Shown here: piece after piece, positions 10,912-22,334 of the stretch
How positions within the stretch are numbered: position 1 is the stretch's first letter
Layout of the letters: each line of letters begins with the position of its first letter
Translations under genes and position numbers: made by a program
NCBI RefSeq assembly: GCF_000002865.3
Contig: NW_001865039.1
Span: 2,672,537 to 2,736,536 of the forward strand
Reading direction: 5' to 3'
Length of the DNA: 64,000 nt
DNA from: Monosiga brevicollis MX1
Taxonomy: Eukaryota; Opisthokonta; Choanoflagellata; Craspedida; Salpingoecidae
The notes under the pieces: generated by a model
Databases searched by the model: none
Told to the model about the DNA's origin: nothing
The model's input: the letters and a program-made list of their open reading frames with translations, nothing else

Positions 10912-13900
10912 ATGATGGCCCAAGCGGTCGCAAGCAAGGCCATGGCGGCAGCCAGTCCGGGGCAAAGCCCAGCCGCGGGATCATCCAAGCCCGCGTCGCG
11001 GGGACGCTCTGGAACGACATCGCGGAAGCAGCGCTCTCTGTTTCGACGTCGACGTTTGGGTGCACATACTTTTCAAAGCGCTGATGAGTTTGATACCATC
11101 GCCGTGCTTGGCACTGGCTCTTTTGGCAAGGTGTGCCCATGGTGACTACGGGGCGGGAGAGATGCTGCTGTGCCAGGAGCCGTATGCAGTTTTCCCAAAT
11201 TGACCAACTCACATGGGCTTCTTGGTCCTCTGCCGTTCGACTATCCAATAACTTGCGGCACAACGTTTTTACAGGTGTTCGAAGTGGCGCACAAACAGAC
11301 GCAAGAGCGGTTTGCCCTCAAGGTTCTGGACTGGGCAGAGATGCAGCGCCTCGATATGATTGATCAGCTTGAAGCTGAGAAGCACATCATGGTAGGTCTT
11401 GAGCATCGCCACATGTCCAAGCCGCCCACCTACGATGGTTCCCTTGATTCCATCGTGCTCCTGCCTATCTAGCGCAAGCTCGGTCAACACCCACACATAG
11501 TCGGCCTGTTGGCGACCTGGACGTCAGCCACCGACCTATACATGCTGCTTCAGCTCGTGCCAGGCACAGACTTGTTCGAAATTGTCCGAGCACACAAAGT
11601 GGTGCCTCCTCCACGTGCTGCTCGCTACATTGCTCAAATCGCTCGTGTAAGCTTTGGTTTACTTTTCATGTCATTTGACCAGCTTTCTTGCAGCCGTCAC
11701 CCTGTTTGTGTTGCTGCTGCGAGTCGGCTTTACCGCCTGGTCCTGGGCGACTTTCGGCTGGCCGTTAGCCTTGTGCTCACGAATGTTGTCATGGATAGGG
11801 GTTGGACTACGTTCACCACAAGCACATTATCTATCGGGATCTCAAGCTGGAAAACCTGCTCCTTAACGAGGCAACTGATTCGGTGCTGCTCACCGACTTT
11901 GGATTGGCCAAGGACGTGCACTCTCGCAACGGAAAAACAAAGACCATCTGCGGCACAATCCAGTACATGAGTACGGAAGTGCTGGCTGGTATGCCATACA
12001 ATTATCGAGTTGATTGGTGGTGCTTGGGTGTTGTTTTGTTTGTGCTCATGGTGGGCAAATACCCCTATGGCCAAGTACGTTTTTGACTCGCTTGCATCTG
12101 CGCCCAATTATTGGCACGACCGGAACAGAACAGAACAGAACAGAAAAAAAACTAAAAAAACTTATTCTCTGCGCACGTTTGCTCTAGGGGATTGAGCGTC
12201 TGCAATTTGATCGCAGCGCCAATGACCGAAACATTATGTTGCGTCGCATCCGTGAAACGGAACTACAGTTCAAGCGACCCGTTTCCCCGGCCGGCCGGGC
12301 TCTCATCCAACGAGTATGTTGTTGCCAGAACTCAGCTGCATCCGCGCAATTATGCTTGTGCACGAGCTGTAGAAGCAGTTTGTGCCTGTGCTCAAATTTG
12401 GTCTGTGCTTTCTCGGTAGCTTTTGACCGACGAACCGAGCAAGCGCTTGTGCTCCTACTCAGCTCTGCTGCGTGACCCGTGGTTTGATCTCGTGCAAAGA
12501 GAGGATCAGGACGTTGATGGCCAAACAGCGGCCTTTGACTCAGATGCGTTACCATCGGGCCGTGGCTCAGTCTTTTCCGATGCCTCTTCCTCTGGCACAC
12601 CTGTACGTTGAGCCGGCCCCTTCCTTGTCTCTTCTTCTATTTGTGTGCATGCATGTGGCTTGTTCTATTGACTTGATGGTCACGGTAAAAGAAAACAAAA
12701 ACAAAAAAAAAATGCATGTTCGCCCTCAACCAAAACTGATTGATGGTATGGCAGGCCTTTTCGTTCGAGTCCTTGCTCGCCGAGCCCATGGCCGAGACAA
12801 CGACTCTTCCTGCTCGCGAGCCTTCTTCACCGCACAGAAAGGATGCGGCAAATCGGTCTCTTTCCAGCTCGCCCATTGCTACCCGCCGCCACTCACCGTC
12901 CCGGCTGCGTGAGGTGCTCGGTCTCAATCTTGGCGATGGGCGCCGCCGAAGCAGCACTGCCGGCAACAAGTCTCGCACCGATGATGAAGATCTTTTCTCC
13001 ATTCTGCGTCGCCATCATCGCAAGACGCGCCGGCGCACTGGCTTGCTACCCAAGTCTTACGTCTGCTCGCCTCGAACCCTCGTGCGGGCCGAGGGGATGC
13101 GGGCTTCCATGTCAACCACCTTTTCACTTTCTTCCGAGGGCTCCCAGCACGATCAGCTAGACCCGGCTCGCTTCTCCCCGGGACATCAACCTCGCGCTTC
13201 CGTGACGACCGCCTCCCCTGCACGCCAGGGTAGCCGACTGTGGCCGTTTGGTGGAAATCGGCGACATAGCACACCGGCAAGGGATCGTGCTCAGAGCGAA
13301 GCGACCGGTGCCGAATCCTTGGCGCAGCTTTTTGACCTGGTTGCAGACATTCAGGGCCTTGACTACCATGACCAACGCAGCCCCGCTGCAGTTAAATCGC
13401 GTGGACGGACGCGACGCTCGAGCAGCAGTTCTTTATTGCCAGAACCCCGCCAGCCTTCTCCATTTCGCGCCTCGTCCCTTGTGCTACTCGAATCACCCGA
13501 GGCATCATCCCGACCATTTTCAGGATCGCCAGACCTGGACGGCGCTGAAGACGCTAAAGGCGCTGCCTCTGCACGGATCAAAGCGCTTGCTAGCGCCTTT
13601 GTTGCCAAGGCCATGCACGAAGCTTTGGCTGAGCACGGGGGCGGCCTCGACCTGGCGGCTGCAAGGCCCTTGCCTACGGCTTGCCCCGTGATCCTCGTGA
13701 CATCAACAGACGGTATTTCTACTTCTGACCAGTTCAAATCCTCAGGTTCAGTGCAAACTGAACACGAGACCATGTTTCTGGAGCCGGATGCTACGGCCGA
13801 GGCAAACCAAGCAGCCGACCTGCAGAGCCTCTCCAGTCAGGCAAGCGTAGAAAAGACATCAGGCTCTGGTGTGGACAGTGTGGATCTACATGCTGAGGCA

Positions 13901-13999
13901 ATCGACGCGGGCTGGGGCTTGAACGCGGATTCAGACATCGACACTGACTCCGAGTCAGATTCGGACAACAGCTTGAGCGAGATTGAATCGTTCGTGTAA
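10912..13999 (+). CDS. AGC-type Ser/Thr protein kinase with long Ser-rich tail
   Basis: Seven exons close in frame: 10912-11130, 11275-11391, 11473-11646, 11799-12074, 12188-12313, 12420-12602 and 12755-13999 (779 residues). The kinase domain spans about residues 57-360: glycine loop LGTGSFGKVF, catalytic Lys in FALKVLDW, catalytic loop IIYRDLKLENLLL (the YRD form is typical of AGC kinases), DFGLAKD, activation segment TICGTIQY and VDWWCLGVVLF. In place of the usual APE motif it reads STE (YMSTEVL), so the Pro is lost but the Glu kept. The last exon encodes about 415 residues of low-complexity Ser/Arg/Pro sequence ending in an acidic Asp/Ser run; I see no clear hydrophobic motif of the S6K/AKT kind. 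The nearest subfamily is undecided (S6K/RSK/AKT-like). A long CT tract lies 100-300 bp upstream. Confidence 0.87.
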
Positions 14000-14355
14000 G
14001 AGCACGACGGTGCCCTGTCTCACCCCCTGACGCTCTTCTGTCGTTGTTCGTCCAAGCAAGCCCGGTAACAATTGAGCCATCAAGATCCTAGGGATGATAA
14101 ATTGGCACATGCCAGCAACCCAAGATTGGAGCAGGCGCTACATCGCGAGGACTATGAATGTCTGAAAAGAAGAGAGAGAGAGGGAGAAAAAAAACAGGCT
14201 ATGCTCCGATGCGGAAAAGGCAGTGGGAAGGCACAGCATAAGTAAGAGGGGGAGCGCGCGGGCAGGGCGTCGGATGATCGGTGACTGTCGAAAGGCGATT
14301 GAGAGTTCACAGTGATGGAGTGGAAACAACTTCACCAAAGAAAACAAGAAAGAGA
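14000..14355. other. Tail-to-tail region AGC kinase / ARL5
   Basis: 356 bp, presumably 3' UTRs, with a short GA-rich run (about 14167-14190). No feature is recognised. Confidence 0.5.
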
Positions 14356-15410
14356 TTAGTGCTTTCGAGTCATTTCATCCGTCAGCCACTCCATGCCCTC
14401 GTACAGGCCTTCACCAGTCAGTGCACAACAGGCCTGAATGTGCCAGCTATGGTCTTTGATCGAGGTCAGGTTGAACTGTTTCGAGATTTCCGCGGCTGAC
14501 ATGGCGCCCTAGAAAAGGATGACGGGAGACATGAGTTGGAGGTGGAGTTCGTGGGAAGCAAAAGGCCTCGAAAGCTACGCGTACAAACCTTGAGATCTTG
14601 CTTGTTGGCCAGGACCAATAAGCGTGCCGACTTGAGATCGTCATGCGCAAGCATGGTGTACAATTCTTCTTTGATGAGAGTCAATCGCTCGCGGTCTGTT
14701 GAATCGATCACCAAAAGCACTGCCTACATCGCCACATTGGTGTGGTCACGTGGCGTTGGCAATTTGTTCAAGCCGTTCGAGCCGAGATTGAGAACACCAC
14801 GCGCTAGAAGAACACGGCCGACCGGTTGTCAAAATCCTGTGACAAACCTCGACGGCATTGTAATATGTTGACCATGAGGACCTCAGGCTCTCTTGGCCAC
14901 CCACATCCCACATGAGGAATTTGAGATTCTTGAATTGAATCTATTGGTGCTCAGCGTGTGTTCCATGAGATTGAAGAGGGCGGAGCAAAGAGCCACTTGA
15001 GGAGAATTCAAATGACAAACCTCCTCCACATTGCTGCCGATGGTGGGAGAAGTGACCACGACATCATTCAAGAGGCTGTAGGCACACGAGCAAGTGTGAG
15101 GCGCCGACGAAAGCTCGGGGCTGGGCGAAGCGAGAATCTGTGACGAGGGCAGAACCAGCAGCTAGCCTGTCCCCAGAGCTGTCTTGCTGAACGTACTACT
15201 GATAGAGAATGGTGGTCTTGCCAGCGTTGTCAAGACCAACGATGATCAGCTTGTGCTCTGCAAACCGACAGGAATCAGGCGAGCTGAATACCACGCCCGA
15301 CACAGGGAGCGGGGTGATTTATCAAGTTGTCTCGGCGGCGTATCCTTGCCAAACTGACCTTTGCCATCACGACCCCAGAGATTGAAGAGATTGCTAAACC
15401 AAGATCCCAT
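14356..15410 (-). CDS. ARL5: ARL5 small GTPase (Arf family)
   Basis: Six exons all join in frame: 15359-15410, 15197-15257, 15021-15075, 14848-14940, 14589-14723 and 14356-14508, for 182 residues; ARL5 is about 179. The N-terminus [12 protein letters not shown] has the Gly2 used for myristoylation in Arf proteins and an amphipathic helix. GTPase motifs are present: GLDNAGKTT (P-loop), [13 protein letters not shown] (switch I), WDVGGQES (G3, switch II) and ANKQDLK (G4). The C-terminal [20 protein letters not shown] matches ARL5 closely. ARL5 acts at the trans-Golgi in endosome-to-Golgi transport with GARP (family knowledge). A GA-rich tract (CT on the coding strand) at 15625-15657 lies about 215-250 bp upstream. 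Confidence 0.96.
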
Positions 15411-16354
15411 CGTGTCGGGAAACACGCTGTTTTGGCCCGTCACTCCCAGCGCATCGCAGACAAGCAGAAGTCGGGGGGGGAAGGCAGCTAAACGGCTGTG
15501 CTTGCCAAATCAGAAAGCACGAGGCAAACCAAAGTCCTGTGCAGTGACCGATCCGGATGTACGTGAGGCAACACAAATGGAATTCACATATAGACCGGCA
15601 GAGGGGGTGCGAGGGAGCGTTTGCGAGAAAGAGAGACAGAGAGAGGAGAGAGAGAGCGGGTGCAAAAGCAAAGCTTGGTGGCACAAGGGAAGCAAAATCC
15701 CACCACACGAATGCACGCTCGGCACACAACACAAGAGGGATTGTAGGCAGATCAATCAAAAAGGTATCGGTGGCTGCAGGCAGCTCAGGCGCGTAGAAAA
15801 GCATGCGCGGCCAATCATCGCTGCCGCATGCTCCTTGCCCGCACAAGACGAGTATGGGCGGCCATCGGATTTTTTTTTTTTGTTACCAAACAAACCTTCA
15901 GCAAACAACGTGTACGCCTCACTTGCGTATTGACGGAATACTCGGTTTCACACCGGGGCCTGCACTCCGAGGCAGGACGCGCCTTTGGCCTTTTCCGCGG
16001 CAGCTAGCACAACGCCTGCTCTGCTCAACGATGACGAGAATGGAGTCGAAGAGGAGCCGACCGGATGCAGAGCTGCGCGCGTCTCGATCAAATTGTGAAG
16101 TTGGATGAGATGAGTCTCCCAGTCTCTCAGTCTCCTCACTTTTCCATGCGCACTTCTTGCCTTAAAAATGTCAGATAAGTGTCCGCTGAACGAAAAGACT
16201 TGAGAAACGAGCCAATGGCACAACCAGGAAGGAGCATCAAGAGCCGCGTTGATTACATGTAGTTCTGAATTCAATTTGTTTGTGAAACATTCTAGCTCGA
16301 CCGTCACGACCTGGGCATGGACAAGAAAAGAATGGGGGCACGCAGACACGACGG
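15411..16354. promoter_or_regulatory. ARL5 upstream region
   Basis: The MED13 3' end faces the ARL5 5' end. The region contains a GA-rich tract (15625-15657; CT on the ARL5 strand), a T run (15870-15880) and, on the minus strand, an exact CTTATCTGACAT (16169-16180), the same 12-mer as at 6247-6258. No coding frame of note is present. Confidence 0.45.
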
Positions 16355-19300
16355 TTAGATGCTCGAAGCCTCAAACAGGTGAAAGGGCACCAGAGCGCCA
16401 GACGCGGTGCTTGAGCCAGGGGCGGTGGTTAATGCGCCGAGGTTGTAGAATTGTTGAGCCACAAAGTGGAGCATAGTTGACTCATCGTCGTCCATGGGGG
16501 AGTGCCGTGCCTGCGCACCGTTTCCTTCTGCCCGCTTGCAAAAGAGCAAGCGATAGCGCATTTGCACACCCAAACGCGCCAAGACCAGAACTCGCTCGTC
16601 TCCAACGCCAGTCTCTATACCAATGCCGGCAGGAAGCTGCTCTGATGGCAAGCAGGGCAAAACTCTTGAATGTGCCTCTGCACGAGTGTCCGGATGACAC
16701 AGGCTGCCATGTGGATCTTGCACCAAACATGTCAAACTCAAAATGGAATGGTTCTCGTCCTGCCACTGTTCCAGGTGAAATGCAGCACGCAGAGCAGGAG
16801 CAAGGTGCTGGCTTCGTGCCGTCACAACTGCTACAATGTGCCAGTGGAGTCGGCTCAGCTGCACCACATGGCCGCAGCGCGCAATGACGTCATGGGCGAT
16901 GGCCTCTGGAGTTCGGTGGCCGGCCCCAAGCTTGACATGCTCTGTAAAAGTTGCCTTGGCGTCTGTGTACACACAAACACACCCGTCCTCGTTGGGTCTG
17001 ATATCAATGGCCACGTGCAGCACGCGCAAGCGAGGCAAAAACTTGAGTCGTCCGTCCACGGCACACAACTCGGTGCGATCATTCATGAGTGAAGCCAAAG
17101 AGAATTGGCGATTGCTGATGACAGTCGTCATGGCACCGTTAGAAGTGCCTGAGCGTCGTCCCAGCGTGGCGTACAGCTCCTGACAAAGCGTCTCCAGCTC
17201 ACTCATGCGCAGTACGCCGCGCTGATAGCGAGGCTTCAACAAGAAGGGCTGGGGTACAAGATGCAGGTTTTGTGGCATGACAGGCGCAGCTGTCCCCTGC
17301 AGGGCTTGACCCAGGTTTAAGTGTGGCACACAGGAGATGATCAGGAGATGGAAGGTGTCAGGGTCCACATTATCCCAAGAAGCCACCTCGGCCTGAACGC
17401 GAGCACGAAGCTCGGTCACAGCGTCGCTTGGGTCTTGGCTGGCCTCGGGAGAGAGGGTCAAGATGGCGTCGTCCAAGAGCTCCCATGAGCCATGACCACC
17501 CTGCTTGTACTGCCCTGCGGCATTTGAAAGCGTCTCCATGAGCTGCTGTGTGGCCAGGCTTTCCATGTGCGCGTCAACTACCACCAAGGATCGTAGGTTG
17601 CAGGGAGGGGCGATGGGGTGGCACCCCATCCGACCCAGCAAGGGTAAGGCGGAGGCAGAGACTTGGATATGGTCGAAAATGGGGTGCTTGGTCACAACGT
17701 CAGGATCATCCAAGGGCTGCACGGAGGTGCCCTCAAAGACAGCGCTGTCCACGCTCTCAAGTGGCGCCAGCGCCTTCTGAGCCCCATGCATGGCCATGCG
17801 CTGAGTTTGGCGCCAGACGCGTGAGGATACGTTGGCGATGGTTGGGGGTGGGCGAGGAGGGTACAATTCGAGAAAGAAAGGATCAATCAAACGCTGCATT
17901 CCAGAGTGGCTGTGGACGCCTGAGATTCGGTCCAGCTCAACTGCTTCAACCTTCACGCGCGGTGCCTGCACGGCCAACTGGCTTTGTTGCTGCGACCGTT
18001 TGGCAAGGTGACGCGCACGCCGCGAAACAGGCTTGGCACACAATGCATATCCCCTGCTGAGTCGCCACGCAACAGGGGACGGCTTGAGATTATCACACGC
18101 GGTACTTTTGCTTGCCGCGGTTGCTGCCATTCCTGTTGGCACTGCGTTGGTGGGGAGCAAGCTGGCTTGCCGAGCGATATAGCTGGCATGAACCACCCGG
18201 CTCAAGTGCGAGGCCTGCGTATCAAATCAACAGCGGATGCACGATGGGGCTTTTTTAGCTGCTGCAGAAAGGGGATTCGAGAACTAGGCTGAAGAGGTGA
18301 ACGTACCGGAATATAGGAAGGGTCTGCGCGATAACAAGAGGGAATAAGGGGGTCAACCGAGTGAGTGTCAGAGAGAGCATCAGCGGACACTCTGCCATGA
18401 TCGTGCATGGGGCCAAACAGGGCTGGGTGCTGGATCAAGGATGTAGCAAAGTTGAGGGCACATGCATCCGCGCTCTTGGCACGCGGACCACCGAGTCCGT
18501 CCTCGATACCGGCACCGGTGCCATCCAAGCAGGCATGCGGGTTGTAGGGAGATGCCTCCGTTGTGTCCACAACGGGAGGGGCCGAGTCCATCGTGCCTGC
18601 ACGGATGGACTGGTGGAAAGATGACATGCCCTGGTCTGCAGATGCTTGTGTGGTCAGCGGGGGCGCAGGTTGTGGCGGTACAAACGCTTGTGGGCCTGGT
18701 ACAGGGGTGAGCGAATCCGACGCGCCTGAGGTGACCGACAATGGCTTGGCCAAAGTGGAATCATGTGCCAATGGCTCCGACCCTGGCGTCAGCGTGTTGG
18801 GTACTGCAGGGGTAGCCGGATGGCTATCGTTGGTTGTTGAGTTACGGTGGCCTGAAAAGTCCATGGGGGATGCTGCTAAACGACCCTTGGCGCGGAGCGC
18901 TGCAGTCTTGGTCATGGGTTTGGGTGAAGTTCGCGGCCCCATCGAACTCTTTCCACCATGGTTGGGCAGCTTAGCGCGTTTCTGGCTAAGATACTTTGGG
19001 GCTGCGGGCCAAAACATGCATTCGTAAAAGTCAGGCGGTCGCACCACGAACAACATCATCAAGAACATCAACAACAAAAATAACGCGGTGGCAAGCACGG
19101 CGATCCACCATTTGTATTTAGTTTTTGGTTGATCCTAATCGTACCTTTGTAGGCTGGTTCGAGCGAGCCTTGCTGCGCTGATCTGTGCAGTTGTTGAAGC
19201 ACGTCGACGCGAGGGTGTCGCCGTAGTTTTTTGACCAAATCAGATGTGGCAGTGAGAGTGCCGTCTCCGTCACCATCGGTTGTACTTGCTGAGAAGGCTA

Positions 19301-19833
19301 CTAGCTCAGCTTTACGAGGTAGTCTGTGTAAAAAGGTGCTCGCTGACACGTCTCGGGGCGTGATGCCTTCCGCTGGTGTGATTGGAGATGCATCAGGGGA
19401 CGGCGGCCGCATGGCACGCGAGTACAGCTGTGCCAACTCCAGCATGCTGCGAGGATACTGTCGGGAGGGGCAAGCAAGACGTGCAATAAGAGGCCGTGCG
19501 ATCATGCTGGAAATGATCATTGCCAGGTTTAAGGTGATCGCACGAGCTCACCTGCATTTGGTGGGGGCTCAACCGATGAGGTACCAACATGCAGTCGGGC
19601 TCGACGGGGGTAAAGCGCAGAACCAGCCAAGATGTGCCCCGGACACTGTTGTCGGTCTCGGGCAACACGGCTGCTTCAACGCCAAAGTGCATCAACTCTC
19701 GTTCTGTGCATCCACTATGACCACAGTAGCAGCACAAAAAGGGGGGGGCACACATTGTGAGTCTGGATCTACGGGTACAGAAGTCCGCGAGAAGTGTAAG
19801 GAGGTAGCATCATCGCGTCGCGTCTTACAAGCT

Positions 19834-19867
<34 letters not shown>

Positions 19868-20583
19868 CCGTTGCCGTTGTCGTTGTCGTTGTGGCGCGAC
19901 GTGGGTTGCAACAGGACAGTAGCTCCACGAACGGGAATGCCATGATTTATCAAGCGTCTGGGCAACCGATGCAAGTGTGACGTGAACATGAGATATGTGC
20001 CTGTAGAGCTGGCAGGCCGGATTGCACATGATGCGCAATAACATACAAGGCACACCACCGAGCAAATGCGTTGGTGACATCCCCGGAAGGTGGCTCGAGG
20101 TCTTGCCAGGCCGTGGCTAAGTCCGGGGCAGGCATGAACGAGCCGGTTGAGAAGAGGAGTGGACTGGCCAGACAGGGCAAGGAAAACAAAGTCCAGTGTT
20201 GTTTCCTAGGGGTGGCCGATGGAGGAGCGCAGAGAAGTAAAACAGGTCTTACCTTCTCCTAATGATTTGAGCTGGGGCTTCGTCTTGAAGTACTCCAGCA
20301 AGGTTGGAGTGGGAACGCTGATCAGGAAGCCAGTTGTGCCAGAGCTAGAGGCCGAGCTTTTGACAACCCAAGCACATGGTTGTGGAGCATGAAGCAAGAA
20401 TCTCAAGTTTTCCTCGCTGAACCAGTCATTTGGCACAGCCACTTGTCGCAAGCTTTTGAGGGGCGCCTGAGGCAGTGGTTGATGTGATGCGCAGTGAGCA
20501 AGCCAAGAAGATGGAAAAAGGCTGAGGCCCCTCAGAGCAAAGGTGCGCGATGACGAGAAGTTGCAACGTACAAGCTTGAACAT
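16355..20583 (-). CDS. MED13: Mediator kinase-module subunit MED13-like
   Basis: The last exon, 16355-18214, encodes 619 residues matching the MED13 C-terminal region: ALPLLGRMG then SLVVVDAHMESLA, FHLLIISCVPHLNLGQAL, MNDRTELCAV with LHVAIDIRPNEDG, SRLHWHIVAVV, SLTCLVQDPHGSL, and the terminal FVAQQFYNLGALTT plus VPFHLFEA. Upstream exons include about 18307-19005 (Pro/Ser/Thr-rich linker), about 19148-19460 (starting YPRSMLELAQLYSRAM), about 19548-19720 (WLVLRFTPVEPD), and the 5' exons around 19900-20190 and 20250-20583. MED13 bridges CDK8-cyclin C to core Mediator and so represses or tunes Pol II transcription. The protein is shorter than human MED13 (about 2170 residues), mainly in the middle. 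N-terminal exon joins are uncertain; ATG 20583 is provisional. Confidence 0.8.
19832..19893 (+). repeat. GTTGTC hexanucleotide repeat in a MED13 intron
   Basis: About ten imperfect units of GTTGTC/GTTGCC (GACAAC on the coding strand). A related unit set occurs in the HECT gene intron at 43305-43365. Confidence 0.9.
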
Positions 20584-21150
20584 GACGAATGCTGATGCGC
20601 CACGATTTAGACAAGAAATAAGGGAGCACCCCAACAATGGTGTCTGTGCACGCCCTGAAGGGCGTCGAGCGAGCAGGGACCGATGTGGCAATGCCGCTTT
20701 GAAGACTACTCAATCCCGGTCATGTGTGACGATGGCGAGCTTCAGCCATGGCACTGAGAGGCCTGCGTCTGAAAAAAAAAAAAAAGGAGAAAGCACAGTG
20801 AGGTTGGATACGAGGAGCATGGGATGGACGGAGGAAGGAGGCGCAAGTGAATAGTGAGAGAGGAAGCCAATGCACAAAAACGAGGTTTAGCGAATACAGC
20901 GGCAAACGTAGATTAACAACCCCCAACCCCTCGATGCATGGCAGCGAGGAAGAGACAAGTCCAATGTTGAATCGAAGTGAGGGCGTACTCATCATGAACC
21001 TGCGTGCATCGCTGTATCATTGTGTATGTGTCTTCGCTAAGTTCGACCGCGTGTGTGCGTGTGTGAAGCAAGAGCGTACCAACGCCAAGGAGCCGAAGCG
21101 CCGGCACATTCCCAGCGAGCAGCCTCACAATCTAGATAAGCAAAGGTCGC

Positions 21151-21240
21151 CAATAGAAAATGAATCAAGGACAACCAGAAGCACAGAGTTGAACCCAATA
21201 GAAAATGAATCAAGGACAACCAGAAGCACAGAGTTGAACC
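21151..21240. repeat. Two exact 45-bp tandem copies
   Basis: 21151-21195 and 21196-21240 are identical as read; the unit begins caatagaaaa and ends gttgaacc. The unit is a multiple of three but I see no gene that uses it. Confidence 0.95.
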
Positions 21241-21551
21241 CCGTAGACACGCACTGCGCCTCTCAGCCACCAGCATGTGAGGAGCACACACAGCTGAGGC
21301 ATGGCTTCACCATCGATCAGCGCAACCCTTGATGACACACGCTGCTCAAACCCAGAGAGGGAGGCATCCCACCTTTTTGGCGTCCACTTGAAAACACACT
21401 TGGCACCCCTTATCAAGGCTCTCCTCAACTATCCCAAGACTGCTGCAGTCACACGGGCTCTCCAACCAAAAACAGGCCGTGCCGTATCACGTCGTACCAG
21501 GTGCAAGCGCAAAACTCGTGCACTGCCCTCCTGTGCCGTCTGCTTGCCGTT

Positions 21552-21672
<121 letters not shown>

Positions 21673-21736
21673 TAGCCAGCACAAAGCAAACACAAGCGTA
21701 ATTATACAAGGAGAGAAACACTAACAAGGGGGTTCT

Positions 21737-21982
21737 TCACTCTGACTTGGTAGGCCTGTCGATATCGAGCACGGCAGCTGGACTGATCTCAAGGGAACTC
21801 AGCCGATTGACCTCTTGGGAAGGAGTCACTACCCTCACCGCCAAACCCCTCACGCCTGCACCACCCGCGCTGCCGAACAAACCATAACCGCCACTGCCGT
21901 TTGAAGTCAGGTCCCGCTTTCCAGTGAGCGAATAACATTTGGTAGTCACCGGCGCCAATGTCAGCCAGTTGTGATCAGGCAT
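21737..21982 (-). CDS. Hypothetical 81-residue open frame between MED13 and RanGAP1
   Basis: ATG 21982 to TGA at 21737. The frame is Gly/Ser-rich in the middle (GSGGYGLFGSAGGAG) and shows no known domain. A candidate donor (GTGAGG at about 21836) suggests it could be the first exon of a longer gene running toward 20800, across the GT repeat. No conserved protein can be read there. It is reported because this is the largest unexplained interval on the left half of the window. Confidence 0.22.
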   Translation of the reverse strand: MPDHNWLTLAPVTTKCYSLTGKRDLTSNGSGGYGLFGSAGGAGVRGLAVRVVTPSQEVNRLSSLEISPAAVLDIDRPTKSE

Positions 21983-22334
21983 AGTGGAACCTTTATTACA
22001 CTTTCACAGGGCACGTTTGCTCTGACGGTTTTTGTCTACTTTTTTTTGATCACTGCTGCCAGTCGGGCCGCGAGCTGGTTTGGAAGGAGGGTCAACTTCC
22101 CATCTGCACTGGATGCCCTTTGTGCACATTTGGGTTTGCTGTGATACGAGACGTCAGGCATAGGGCTTTGCTCTGCGTTGCGACATTGGTGATCCACCAC
22201 GGTATGTCATGCGTGCTACACACGCACTCGTACACCACACGGTGACAACTTCTGGCTCGGCGCAAGCCATGTGTCGGCCACTCTCGCCCAGCGGCGGACT
22301 CACTCATGCTTCCCGACTGACGGTGTCGCGATAG

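Noticed and set aside
19231-19980. 249-residue plus-strand frame with a poly-Val run
   Set aside because: It is antisense to MED13 exons and reads through the GTTGTC repeat, which creates the Val run.
21151-21240. CRISPR-like repeat
   Set aside because: Only two directly adjacent copies without spacers, in a eukaryotic nuclear context.
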